A stretch of 23,050 nucleotides of DNA from an uncultured Bacteroidales bacterium (GTDB taxonomy: Bacteria > Bacteroidota > Bacteroidia > Bacteroidales > UBA932), in contig CALCHD010000090.1 of NCBI GenBank assembly GCA_937901105.1, positions 1 to 23,050 of the forward strand, read 5' to 3'. Below, in pieces: positions 13,555 through 21,234 of this stretch. The first letter of the stretch is position 1, and every line of letters starts with the position of its first letter. The position numbers and the translations under genes were made by a program. The notes under the pieces were generated by a model. That model did no database searches. It saw nothing but the letters and a program-made list of their open reading frames with translations, and was not told where the DNA came from.

Positions 13555-15381
13555 ATGAAAAAGTTATGCTTGTTATTGGTCCTGGTGCTTGCTTCTTCGG
13601 TTGCTTTTGCTCAGGACTACTTGAAGATAATGACATATAATGTCCGTAATTCCAAGGGAATGGACAATGTTATGGACTGCAGGCGTGCGGCAGCTGTTAT
13701 CCGCGCCCAGTCTCCGGATGTGGTGGCTGTACAGGAACTGGACAGCATGACCAGACGCAGCGGGGGCAAGTATGTGCTTGGAGAAATTGCAGATTATGCA
13801 GGGATGCATGCAGCGTATTTTCCGGCGATTGAGTTCGACGGCGGCAAGTACGGTATTGGCATCCTTTCAAAAGAGAGGCCCTTGGCAGTAAAGGGGTATC
13901 CGCTTCCAGGAAGGGAAGAGAAGAGGGCCCTGCTGGTAGCAGAGTTTGAAGAATATCTGTTTGCCTGCACCCACCTTTCCCTTACAGAGTCAGACAGGCT
14001 GGCTTCACTGGAAACTGTGGGGAAGATTGCTGAAAACTGCAGCAAGCCATTCTATCTTGCAGGAGACCTTAATGATGTTCCAGGCTCTGCATTCCTAACA
14101 GCACTTCAGGAGAATTTCAGAATCCTGAACAAACTGGAGTCAAAGACTTTTCCTGCTCCTGATCCCGACAGAACCCTTGATTATATTGCTGTTTGGAAAG
14201 GAACTGCTCCCAAGTTGGATGTAGTGACCAAAGAGGTTATAGATGAACCTATGGCGTCTGACCACAGGCCTGTAAGCGTGCTTTTGAGAACAGCCATTCC
14301 TGCAGATGAACTGTTCCGTACAAAACCTTATTTGCAGAACCCTGTAAACGGGGGTATGACAATTATATGGGAGACCATTATTCCCGCTTACAGCTGGGTG
14401 GAATATGGCACAGATACTACGCAACTGGAGCGCGTAAGGCTACTTGTTGATGGCCAGGCTGAATTCAATGAATGTATACACAAGATAAGGCTGGAAGGAT
14501 TGGAACCAGGTATAAAATACTATTACAGAGTGTGTTCGCAGGAGATTCTATATTATGGCGGCTATCATAAGATCTTTGGAAATACTGCAGTTTCACCGTT
14601 CTATTCTTTTGATGCAGCAGAGGAAGATGCAGAGAGTTTTACGGCTCTCGTCTTTAACGACATTCACCAGAGGAAGTATATTTTTGAGGCACTGCACAGA
14701 CACGTGAAGGATATTGAGTGTGATTTTGTGGTGTTCAACGGAGACTGCATTGATGATCCTAAAGACCATAATCAGGCAACTGAATTTATCAAGTTTCTTA
14801 CTGAAGCTGTAAACGGCAGCACTATTCCTACAATGTTCATAAGAGGCAACCATGAGATCCGCAATGCATATTCAATTGGACTGCGCAAGCATCTGGACTA
14901 TGTAGGGGGAAGAACATACAGTGCTTTCAACTGGGGAGATACCCGCATAGTGATACTTGATTGCGGTGAGGACAAGAAAGATGACCACAGGGAGTATTCG
15001 GGACTGAACGATTTTACCAGTCTGCGCCAGGAGCAGGTTGGCTTCCTTAAAGAGGAGCTGGCATCAAAAGCATTCAAGAAAGCGGACAAGAGAATACTGT
15101 TCCACCATATACCAATATACGGAATGCTGGGAGGCAATCTTTGCGAGCCGCTATGGAGACCTTTACTTGACAAGGCACCTTTTGATGTGGCATTCAATGC
15201 CCATACACATTGCTATAAATTCCATCCGTCGGGAAGCTGTGAGAACAACTATCCGGTTTTTGTTGGTGGTGGCAAGAGCATGGACAATGCTACTGTATTC
15301 GTTCTGCAGAAAAGCAAGGGGAAACTGAAAGTTAAAGTTATCAATACAGATGGAGATGTATTGAAGGAGTGGGAAGAATAA
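13555..15381 (+). CDS. Secreted fusion: EEP-family phosphatase/nuclease plus metallophosphoesterase
   Basis: 608 residues from the ATG at 13555, chosen because a clean signal peptide starts there (MKKLCLLLVLVLASSVAFAQ). Residues ~22-255 form an endonuclease/exonuclease/phosphatase domain: MTYNVRN (N29), VVAVQELDS (E61), LAGDLNDVPGS, LDYIAV and ASDHRPVS, the full metal and catalytic set. A short Fn3-like linker follows (KPYLQNPVNGGMTIIWET ... GIKYYYRV), as in purple acid phosphatases. Residues ~360-600 are a calcineurin-like metallophosphoesterase: FNDIHQ, NGDCIDD, RGNHE, FHHIP and NAHTH. Both active sites look intact. It probably removes phosphate from extracellular substrates in the periplasm. 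Neighbours are secreted esterases and a nucleotidyltransferase in the same operon. The real substrates are unknown. Confidence 0.9.
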   Translation: MKKLCLLLVLVLASSVAFAQDYLKIMTYNVRNSKGMDNVMDCRRAAAVIRAQSPDVVAVQELDSMTRRSGGKYVLGEIADYAGMHAAYFPAIEFDGGKYGIGILSKERPLAVKGYPLPGREEKRALLVAEFEEYLFACTHLSLTESDRLASLETVGKIAENCSKPFYLAGDLNDVPGSAFLTALQENFRILNKLESKTFPAPDPDRTLDYIAVWKGTAPKLDVVTKEVIDEPMASDHRPVSVLLRTAIPADELFRTKPYLQNPVNGGMTIIWETIIPAYSWVEYGTDTTQLERVRLLVDGQAEFNECIHKIRLEGLEPGIKYYYRVCSQEILYYGGYHKIFGNTAVSPFYSFDAAEEDAESFTALVFNDIHQRKYIFEALHRHVKDIECDFVVFNGDCIDDPKDHNQATEFIKFLTEAVNGSTIPTMFIRGNHEIRNAYSIGLRKHLDYVGGRTYSAFNWGDTRIVILDCGEDKKDDHREYSGLNDFTSLRQEQVGFLKEELASKAFKKADKRILFHHIPIYGMLGGNLCEPLWRPLLDKAPFDVAFNAHTHCYKFHPSGSCENNYPVFVGGGKSMDNATVFVLQKSKGKLKVKVINTDGDVLKEWEE

Positions 15382-15392
15382 ATTGATTGATT

Positions 15393-16078
15393 ATGAAGAG
15401 ACTGGCTTTGTTTATAGCATTTCTGCTGGTATGCTGCGGGGCATTTGCCCAAGTATTCACAACAGAGTTTGGGGGGCAGGAGAGATATTATAAGATATAT
15501 CTGCCAAAAGATCTTAAACCGGATGCGCCATTAGTTATGGTACTGCACGGATATGGTGCCAAAATAGAGCACGTAGAGAATAAAGGTTTCAGTGAGGCGG
15601 CAGATAAATACGGCTTTGCAGTTTGCTATCCGCAGGGTTCAAAGGACAGCAGGCATACTGCAGCCAGAAGACTTTTGCAGCGGTGGCTCCTATAGCAGGC
15701 CTTACTATGGCATGGATGCCGGAGAAATTCAAAAAGCCGGCCAGAATTCCTATATTTGAGATTCATGGCACAGAAGACAGAGTTTCTGAATGGACAGGAG
15801 ACCTTGAGAATAAAGGTGGATGGGGAGCATATATCCCTGTTCCCGACGCAGTACATTACTGGGTCAAGCGGAATGGCTGCACCCGTGAGATTGTGGAGGA
15901 AATGCCTGTAAAAGGGGAGAAGGGGCACAAGGTTATTGCACGTAGATTTGTCGGGAAGAAAAATACGCCACAAGTGTGGCTGTATGAGGTGGTTGGGGGT
16001 GTGCACTCATGGTTCAATGAGGACATTGACACTGCAGATGAGATTTGGAAGTTTTTTGAACAATACGTGCTATATTAG
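15393..16078 (+). pseudogene. Secreted PHB-depolymerase/LpqC-type esterase, broken by internal deletion
   Basis: The ATG at 15393 starts a signal peptide (MKRLALFIAFLLVCCGAFAQ) and a normal alpha/beta-hydrolase N terminus with the oxyanion segment VMVLHGYGAK and FAVCYPQGSKDS. The frame then runs into a stop near 15693. From about 15650 the C-terminal part continues in another frame (AYCSQKTFAAVAPIAGLTMA, the Asp motif EIHGTEDR, DLENKGGWGAY and the His motif GGVHSWF) to 16078. Compared with the family, the block of roughly 50-60 residues holding the nucleophile elbow G-x-S-x-G is missing between SKDS and AYCSQ. So it lacks the catalytic Ser and is out of frame; it should be inactive. Flanking genes of the operon are intact. 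Confidence 0.85.
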
Positions 16079-16095
16079 CAACAAATTTGGATATT

Positions 16096-16905
16096 ATGAA
16101 AGCTATGATTTTTGCGGCAGGGCTTGGCACTCGCCTGAAACCGCTTACAGATACATTGCCTAAAGCACTGGTTCCGGTGTGCGGAAAACCGCTTATTGAA
16201 CATGTTGCAAGGAAATTGCAGAATGCCGGAATTGATGAAGCAGTTGTGAATGTCCACTATTTTGCAGACAAGATTGAGGAATGGGCAGCTTTGCAGGATT
16301 GGATAACATTTTCAAAAGAGAAAGCCGGCAATGGCAAGATGCTGTTTGAAATCAGTGACGAGCGGGAACTTTTGCTGGAAACAGGAGGCGCAGTGCTTCA
16401 TGCACAACGCTATCTTCAGGGTTGCGGCAAGTTCTTGCTGCACAATGTAGATATATTGTCAAACTGCGATATACGCTGGATGGAATCTCAAGTAAAGGAT
16501 GATGCCATTGCAACGCTGTTTGTAAGCGAACGCAAGACCAAACGATATTTGCTGTTTGATCCCGAAAACATGAAGCTTGTAGGAAAAATCAATAAAGGAA
16601 CTGGAGAATGCATCATGATTTCTCCGGAGCACAAGTATAATCCTGATACATGCCGTGAATTGGCATTTGCAGGAATACATATCCTCAGCGACAAAGTGCT
16701 TCCGCTTATGCATGAATATGCAGTGGAAAAGGGTCTGCCTGTTGATGAAGTGAAAGGTACCCGATTTGCAATAATGGATTTCTACATATGGCTTGCTTCA
16801 AAGTATCCGGTGTATGGCGTAGCAATTGAAAATCTGGAAATGATTGATGTTGGCAAGATAGATGCCTTGGAGCTTGCCGAGGAGTTTGTAAGGCAGAATT
16901 CATAA
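16096..16905 (+). CDS. MurU-like sugar-1-phosphate nucleotidyltransferase
   Basis: 269 residues. The N-terminal signature MIFAAGLGTRLKPLTDTLPK (nucleotide-binding G-x-G-T-R-x-x-P-x-T) and KALVPVCGKPLIEH define the NTP_transferase family. LLETGGAVLHA and LLHNVDILSNCD carry the pocket and the metal-binding Asp region; AGIHILSD and IDVGKIDAL are also typical. Within the family it is closest, by eye, to N-acetylmuramate-1-phosphate uridylyltransferase MurU, used in cell-wall sugar recycling, rather than GlmU or RmlA. No AmgK-type kinase lies in the window, so the role stays a best guess. I used the ATG at 16096. Its stop shares a base with the next start (TAATG), so the downstream esterase is translationally coupled. 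Confidence 0.82.
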   Translation: MKAMIFAAGLGTRLKPLTDTLPKALVPVCGKPLIEHVARKLQNAGIDEAVVNVHYFADKIEEWAALQDWITFSKEKAGNGKMLFEISDERELLLETGGAVLHAQRYLQGCGKFLLHNVDILSNCDIRWMESQVKDDAIATLFVSERKTKRYLLFDPENMKLVGKINKGTGECIMISPEHKYNPDTCRELAFAGIHILSDKVLPLMHEYAVEKGLPVDEVKGTRFAIMDFYIWLASKYPVYGVAIENLEMIDVGKIDALELAEEFVRQNS

Positions 16906-18569
16906 TGAGAAAGATTATCACGGCTTTTATTGCAATTTTCCTGGCTCTTGCAACCTTTGCGCAGAGCGGTTCGCAGATGCCTGCGAATGTGGCTTATTAT
17001 GAGCAGAACCTTAACCTTGAACAAAGAAACGGGCGTTCCAACAATCATGCGCCCACATTCTTCATTTATCCAGATGCCAAGCTTGATGAAGCGGGAGCAA
17101 GGAAGCTGATTGAAGAGTTTGACATGAAGGATGTGCTTGTTGAAAATCACGTGAAGGTATTTGTTATCAATCCTATAGGGGAGAAATACAATAATGAGAC
17201 AGATTTTGAAGGGTTTAAAGAGGTATTCAACAAAGCCAGCTCCGGGAATCTGAAGGTAATTGGTATAGGTAACGGAGCCACATTCGTGAACACAGCAATT
17301 GCCCCTACAGATGCTGCAGGACATATTGCAGGAATCCTATCAATTGATGGCAAGCCAGGTAAAAATTCTGCACAATCATGGGGTGTACCGGCATATATTG
17401 CAGGAAAGAATGCTGTTAGGGTTGCAAAACCTTACATTGCAATGAACAAGGGGGTGCAATGGGGTTCCAAGTATGTAAATGAAGAGGAAGAACTTCTTAC
17501 AGTAATAGTTGATGAGAACTCCAATGCCACTCTTGCCCAAACATTTGACAATGCTTGGTATGAACTGTTCTCAAAGAATCTGAGATTCAACAACTACAAG
17601 CATACACATTATAATGGAGCCAAATTTGGCGAATACGGGCCATATGAGCTAGAACCGTACACGGTGCATGAATCTCTTGGAATAAAGAGGGAACTGGTGA
17701 TTATGGAGCAGAAGAAAGGGCTTCCATGGCTATGGTATGAGTATTGGCCGGAAGAGCTTATTGAAGGGGCTCCAGCTGGAAGCGTACCGGTAATGGTCCT
17801 TCTTCATGGAAATACAAATGATCCGCGTACCCAGGCAGAGACATCAGGATTCATTCAGGTAGCCGGCAAAGAGCGATTCTTTATTGTGGAGATGGAATGG
17901 CAGGGCAGCAAGGATTACGGTGCTATGGGATATGACGGCATTGAAAAGGTGATAAACATCCTTCTTGAGAAGTACCCACAGTTGGATCCGTCGAGAATAT
18001 ACGCACAAGGACTCTCTGCCGGAGCAATAACTGCAACAGCTTTGGGCATCTGCAAATCATATCTGTTTGCTGGAGTAGGTGGCTACGGAGGTGGAATCTA
18101 CACCGGCGCCAAGACCGGCAGGTTCTCTTACCTACCCGGCCTGTGGGCAGAAGCCACCCAGAAAAGGGGATTTGTGGAAATGCCATACTGCTCAATCATT
18201 GGAACAGCAGACAAAGTTGTCCCATTTTATACTCCCGACGATTACAAAGGGAACAGCTATGTGAACGCCTGGAACACCTACCAGCAACTGAACGGCATTG
18301 AGGTAACCTCGGAGCTGGATTTCTCTTCAGATACTTTATTGGGTCTCAACCTGGCCAACCGCAAGACTATAGTGACAAACAAAGGCAACGGCATCAAGGC
18401 AGTTACCGGCTATTTCTACAAAGGAGAAATGCCCCTTATAAAGATAGTTGCCGTTGTAGACTACGGCCACTGGAACTTCATGCCAGGCGCCCAGATGATG
18501 TGGGACTACTTTAAAATGTTCTCTCGGGATCCTCAGACCAGGAAACTGATTTATAACGGAGAACTTTAA
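16905..18569 (+). CDS. Secreted alpha/beta-hydrolase, PHB-depolymerase-type esterase
   Basis: 554 residues. Signal peptide 1-19 (ending LALATFAQ). The N-terminal ~280 residues form a beta-rich domain of unclear family, followed by an alpha/beta-hydrolase: VPVMVLLHGNTND (oxyanion region), RIYAQGLSAGAITATALG with nucleophile S371, IIGTADKVVPF with the likely acid, and VDYGHWNFM with the likely His. This resembles esterases of the PHB depolymerase/feruloyl esterase kind, likely acting on acylated carbohydrates or polymers in the periplasm. It is translationally coupled to the MurU-like gene and belongs to the same operon as the broken esterase, which it could have made redundant. The true substrate cannot be read from the sequence. 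Confidence 0.85.
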   Translation: MRKIITAFIAIFLALATFAQSGSQMPANVAYYEQNLNLEQRNGRSNNHAPTFFIYPDAKLDEAGARKLIEEFDMKDVLVENHVKVFVINPIGEKYNNETDFEGFKEVFNKASSGNLKVIGIGNGATFVNTAIAPTDAAGHIAGILSIDGKPGKNSAQSWGVPAYIAGKNAVRVAKPYIAMNKGVQWGSKYVNEEEELLTVIVDENSNATLAQTFDNAWYELFSKNLRFNNYKHTHYNGAKFGEYGPYELEPYTVHESLGIKRELVIMEQKKGLPWLWYEYWPEELIEGAPAGSVPVMVLLHGNTNDPRTQAETSGFIQVAGKERFFIVEMEWQGSKDYGAMGYDGIEKVINILLEKYPQLDPSRIYAQGLSAGAITATALGICKSYLFAGVGGYGGGIYTGAKTGRFSYLPGLWAEATQKRGFVEMPYCSIIGTADKVVPFYTPDDYKGNSYVNAWNTYQQLNGIEVTSELDFSSDTLLGLNLANRKTIVTNKGNGIKAVTGYFYKGEMPLIKIVAVVDYGHWNFMPGAQMMWDYFKMFSRDPQTRKLIYNGEL

Positions 18570-18583
18570 TAGAAATTGATTTT

Positions 18584-19300
18584 ATGGAAATAAATAGAGA
18601 CTCATTGCTCAATTGGGCAAATGAAACTGCAGCAGCTTACGTTGTACTTGCCAAACAATATGATTTGGGATTTTATACCCAATCAGACCTGACAAAAATA
18701 TCCCAATCTCCTAAAATTGTGATAATAGGGATAAATGGTGGCTCTGACGGTTCATACACTGATCAGATAAACAATCCCGGGTGGATGCTGGATGGTGAAG
18801 ATCTGCTGGGAACAGATTTGATTAAGGGCAATTACTTCAAAGATGAAAATGGAGTGTCTGAGTGGAACAAAAGGGAGACCTGGCCATATTTTAAAAGGTT
18901 GAAGGATTATTTCAGGAACGTAATTCCATACAATCCGTTGAATGATGAGAGCAAGTTTGTACTTACAAATATGTCTTTTTTCAATACGGCAAAAGCAAAG
19001 CAGCACAGCAATGAACTGTTTGACAAGACACTCATTTTCACTATACAGTTAATTGATGTACTGAAGCCAGCCAGAATAGTGTTCCTGAGTGGAAAAGAAG
19101 CTTTTTCAAGACTTGACAGATACAAGAAAACCAACAGCAATTTCCAGTTTTCGTATGACAAGAAAGAAGGTTCTCTGTTAAAAGGTGATATAAATGGTAT
19201 TCCATGCATAGGCGTTCCACACCCCTCTGCCCATCTTAAAACAGAACAGAGAGAGAATGTACGCAACTTTATTACTGAGTTTATGGGAAGTCTATCTTGA
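18584..19300 (+). CDS. Uracil-DNA glycosylase-superfamily-like protein
   Basis: 238 residues, no signal peptide. The layout fits the UDG-like fold: IVIIGINGGSDGSY near residue 46 (motif 1 region, normally G-x-N/D-P-G), FVLTNMSFF (strand with Asn), PARIVFLSGKEAF (conserved in family 4/5-like proteins), and CIGVPHPSAHL near 217 (motif 2, H-P-S). Motif 1 has GINGGS rather than GINPG, so it may have a different substrate or be a non-glycosylase member. It starts 14 nt after the esterase stop and ends the + strand operon. It overlaps the convergent DUF6440 gene by 9 nt. Family placement is by eye. Confidence 0.65.
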   Translation: MEINRDSLLNWANETAAAYVVLAKQYDLGFYTQSDLTKISQSPKIVIIGINGGSDGSYTDQINNPGWMLDGEDLLGTDLIKGNYFKDENGVSEWNKRETWPYFKRLKDYFRNVIPYNPLNDESKFVLTNMSFFNTAKAKQHSNELFDKTLIFTIQLIDVLKPARIVFLSGKEAFSRLDRYKKTNSNFQFSYDKKEGSLLKGDINGIPCIGVPHPSAHLKTEQRENVRNFITEFMGSLS

Positions 19301-19459
19301 AACTATAGGCTTGCCCTCTGCATCAAGTAGAGGTGTCAATCCTGCGCCATAACCGGATCTTACAAAAAGGTAGTTTACACCGGTCTTGGTATCTACAATT
19401 ATTGTAGCATCAGTCATGAAACTTTCCCTTTCTGATTTCTTGAATTCGAATCTGTTCAT
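19292..19459 (-). CDS. DUF6440-like small protein
   Basis: 55 residues. The sequence carries the DUF6440 pattern: IIVDTKTGVNYLFVRSGYG, AGLTPLLDAEGKPIVSR. This D-x-x-T-G-V-x-Y and G-L-T-P-L-L-D-x-x-G-K-P form is strongly conserved in that family, whose function is unknown. The start ATG at 19459 overlaps the stop of the upstream 81-residue gene (ATGA), indicating translational coupling. Its last codons overlap the 3' end of the UDG-like gene on the other strand by 9 nt. Alternative internal Met (MTDATII) would still retain the whole domain. Confidence 0.8.
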   Translation of the reverse strand: MNRFEFKKSERESFMTDATIIVDTKTGVNYLFVRSGYGAGLTPLLDAEGKPIVSR

Positions 19460-19701
19460 AGTATTTGTGAATTGATTTTGATTATTTGCTTTTTGAAAGG
19501 TCGTTTTATACGTACAGCCTCTCTACAGCAGTTATATTGCTGTGCATAAAACTCTATTGCATCTTTTAGGGTCCAACCAGAACTGTACGTATACATACCG
19601 TTAATAATTGTATAAACGGTGTATGCTGTATGGAAGCACATTTCGTCACTGTCCCAAGCGGGAACTGTTTTCACATTAAGAATAATATTGTCAGACATCA
19701 T
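19456..19701 (-). CDS. Small hypothetical protein coupled to DUF6440
   Basis: 81 residues, MM start (19701 or 19698). I do not recognise the family. Visible features: many aromatic residues (HTAYTVYTIINGMYTYSSGW), a Cys pair in QYNCCREA, and a basic tail (RIKRPFKKQIIKI). The ATGA overlap with the DUF6440 gene makes a two-gene operon. Its leader contains one of the conserved hairpins described at 19739-19762, 37 nt before the start, which supports it being a real gene. Confidence 0.6.
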   Translation of the reverse strand: MMSDNIILNVKTVPAWDSDEMCFHTAYTVYTIINGMYTYSSGWTLKDAIEFYAQQYNCCREAVRIKRPFKKQIIKINSQIL

Positions 19702-19738
19702 ACTCAGGCATTTAAATTAAAACAATAAACTTTCTTCA

Positions 19739-19762
19739 CCGTTTGATCGAGGACGGAAAACC
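19739..19762 (-). promoter_or_regulatory. Leader hairpin element, copy A (minus strand)
   Basis: Read on the minus strand: GGTT (19762-19759), TT, then a hairpin with stem CCGT/ACGG and loop CCTCGATCAA. A TTTG that may belong to a degenerate -7 box lies 15 nt upstream (19781-19778). The hairpin ends 37 nt before the ATG of the 81-residue gene. Confidence 0.6.
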
Positions 19763-19861
19763 TGAGGTATATTAAAGCAAATGAGTACTTTAATTGCAAA
19801 TATAGTATATATTTTCTACATTTGCATTGAACACGATTCAGGTTCGCAATCCTCGATCAAA
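19742..19861. repeat. Inverted repeat between divergent genes
   Basis: TTTGATCGAGGA (19742-19753) and TCCTCGATCAAA (19850-19861) are perfect 12-bp inverted arms, 96 nt apart. Similarity continues inwards (AACCTGA/TCAGGTT and GCAAATG/CATTTGC), so the two halves are diverged inverted copies of one ~45-bp element. ATTAAAG and CTTTAAT form a further small dyad in the middle. It lies between the 81-residue gene and the 139-residue gene. Confidence 0.8.
19814..19858 (+). repeat. 45-bp direct repeat, left copy
   Basis: Identical over 45 bases to 21029-21073. It begins just before a -7 box (TACATTTG, 19817-19824) and ends inside the loop of the leader hairpin. The two copies flank a unit of 1,215 bp that holds the 139-residue gene and the broken RhuM gene. 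Confidence 0.92.
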
Positions 19862-19865
19862 TTGC
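19841..19865 (+). promoter_or_regulatory. Leader hairpin element, copy B (plus strand)
   Basis: GGTT (19841-19844), one base, stem GCAAT/ATTGC and loop CCTCGATCAA (19851-19860). The -7 box TACATTTG ends 16 nt upstream and the ATG at 19910 is 44 nt downstream. An AACC at 19881 could pair with the GGTT. Confidence 0.65.
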
Positions 19866-19909
19866 AGTTATTGAATTATTAACCGCCTATTGGCTTAAAT
19901 AACTGTATT

Positions 19910-20329
19910 ATGAGGCAGATTCACTTTATTGTGTCTATAAAAACCGTAGACAACACCCCGTTATTCCCGTCTGATTTTAATGGTGAAAGTTTTCTTCTTG
20001 AAACAACCATCAAAGTGTCCACACAATTTAAAATTTTAACAAAAGGATACTCATCATTCCCTACTGGACTTGAAGCAATAATATGTTGTAGCAATATTTC
20101 AGAAGCTAAAAAATATGCAGATGAAATATGCATGTCAATATATCAGATAAGAAACACACTAGGCAGTTATTTGGACAGTCTTGGCATACAAATAGGGGAA
20201 ATTAAAGACAACAAAAAGTCATTGGAGTCAGCAATGATGGATATGATGATGCGTAGCATGAAGGCCAGAGGATTGGATTTCAGCTCAATCCCAACTATCA
20301 ATATAGATTTGGATGAAATGATGTCATAA
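19910..20329 (+). CDS. Hypothetical protein, 139 residues
   Basis: 139 residues, no signal peptide or membrane segment. I do not recognise the family. The N-terminal half is predicted strand-rich (QIHFIVSIKT, FKILTKG), with an EAKKYADEICMSIYQIRNT helix in the middle, a Lys/Met-rich helix (MMDMMMRSMKARGLDF) and an acidic tail. A -7 box and the conserved leader hairpin precede it, and a hairpin followed by a T-rich stretch comes after it, so it looks like a complete transcription unit. It sits with the RhuM fragment between the two 45-bp direct repeats. Confidence 0.6.
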   Translation: MRQIHFIVSIKTVDNTPLFPSDFNGESFLLETTIKVSTQFKILTKGYSSFPTGLEAIICCSNISEAKKYADEICMSIYQIRNTLGSYLDSLGIQIGEIKDNKKSLESAMMDMMMRSMKARGLDFSSIPTINIDLDEMMS

Positions 20330-20384
20330 TGAATTAAGATGCTTGATATTATGGAATTATTCACACTATATGTTATTCCGATAC

Positions 20385-20413
20385 AATAAGCGATCAATTT
20401 TGCTTATTTATTT
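20385..20413 (+). terminator. Likely terminator after the 139-residue gene
   Basis: AATAAGC (20385-20391) and GCTTATT (20402-20408) form a 7-bp stem with a 10-nt loop, followed by TATTTC. The loop contains GATCAA but does not share the CCWCGATCAA register of the leader hairpins. Confidence 0.45.
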
Positions 20414-20414
20414 C

Positions 20415-20422
20415 TATTTTTG
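20415..20422 (+). promoter_or_regulatory. -7 promoter box for the first RhuM gene
   Basis: TATTTTTG matches TAnnTTTG, 18 nt before the ATG at 20441. It overlaps the end of the terminator-like stretch. Confidence 0.4.
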
Positions 20423-20440
20423 CTTTGATGAAGATTTGTT

Positions 20441-21024
20441 ATGAAGAAGGATATAACGATAAGAAGTTCTGCAGCTGAATATCTAACTTATGTGGCTGCT
20501 GTTGGGGATCAACCTGATGCAATTGAAATCAGGTATGAGAATGAGAATGTGTGGCTTACACAGAAGATGATGGCTCAGTTGTATGATGTAACTGTTGCCA
20601 ATATAAATCAGCATATTAAAACCATATTTGCAGATGGTGAGCTATTGCCTGAGGCAACTATTAAGAAATACTTAATAGTTCAAAATGAAGGTTCACGTAC
20701 TGTTTCTAGGTCCGTCGATCATTACAATCTCCAGATGATTATTGCTGTTGGCTTCAAGGTGAATAATGAGAGAGCTGTACAGTTCCGACGTTGGCACTAA
20801 GGCAGATTCCAATGACGATGGAGGATTGGGAGAAGAGGCTTAATAGGTTCTTATCCTTGATGGACCGTGAGGTTTTAATGGATGCAGGCAAGGTGACTGC
20901 AGAATTGGCAAAAGCTCATGCAGAGGCAGAGTTTGAGAAATATAGGATTGTGCAGGATAGGCTCTATATGAGTGATTTTGACAAGTTTTTGCTTCTTGAG
21001 GAGGAAACTCAGAAGTATAAATGA
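20441..21024 (+). pseudogene. RhuM-family protein, internal deletion plus frameshift
   Basis: The 5' part encodes the RhuM N-terminal domain: IEIRYENENVWLTQKMMAQL with a helix-turn-helix-like region, TIKKYLIVQNEGSRTVSRSV, and YNLQMIIAVGFKVNNERAVQ ending at RRWH and a stop at 20800. From about 20787 another frame continues with the known RhuM C terminus, ALRQIPMTMEDWEKRLNRFL, then DAGKVTAELAKAHAEAEFEK and RIVQDRLYMSDFDKF. The middle of the protein, roughly 170 residues by comparison with a typical ~330-residue RhuM, is gone. The join is at TGGCACTAA and is out of frame. RhuM is a widely distributed protein named from Salmonella SPI-3; its function is unclear. The gene has a promoter box, so a 119-residue truncated product may still be made. 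Confidence 0.85.
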
Positions 21025-21028
21025 CAAG

Positions 21029-21073
21029 TTCTACATTTGCATTGAACACGATTCAGGTTCGCAATCCTCGATC
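21029..21073 (+). repeat. 45-bp direct repeat, right copy, with truncated leader element
   Basis: Identical to 19814-19858. It contains the -7 box TACATTTG (21032-21039), GGTTC, GCAAT and the first 8 bases of the loop, CCTCGATC, then diverges, so the stem partner ATTGC is lost. It starts 5 nt after the stop of the broken RhuM gene. The rest of 21074-21234 holds only short open stretches, possibly degraded coding sequence, and no complete gene. Confidence 0.92.
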
Positions 21074-21234
21074 GGGCAACCGGTTACATCCAATCAGGTT
21101 TATGCGGTTATCTGTCGTTTCCCTGATATGTTTGTCAAGGCAGAAGGACGGATTATGTTGATGATATAAAAGAAAATTATGCTAGCATACAGATACATAG
21201 AAAAAGGGTGGCGATCATTTAATAAGAAGAAATT

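Noticed and set aside
19742..19861. Integron attC site
   Set aside because: The nested dyad is suggestive, but no end matches RYYYAAC/GTTRRRY and no integron integrase is in the window.
20385..20408. Fifth copy of the CGATCAA hairpin
   Set aside because: CGATCAA is present and a hairpin forms, but the loop is GATCAATTTT, GGTT is absent, and it lies upstream of a -7 box, so it fits a terminator better.
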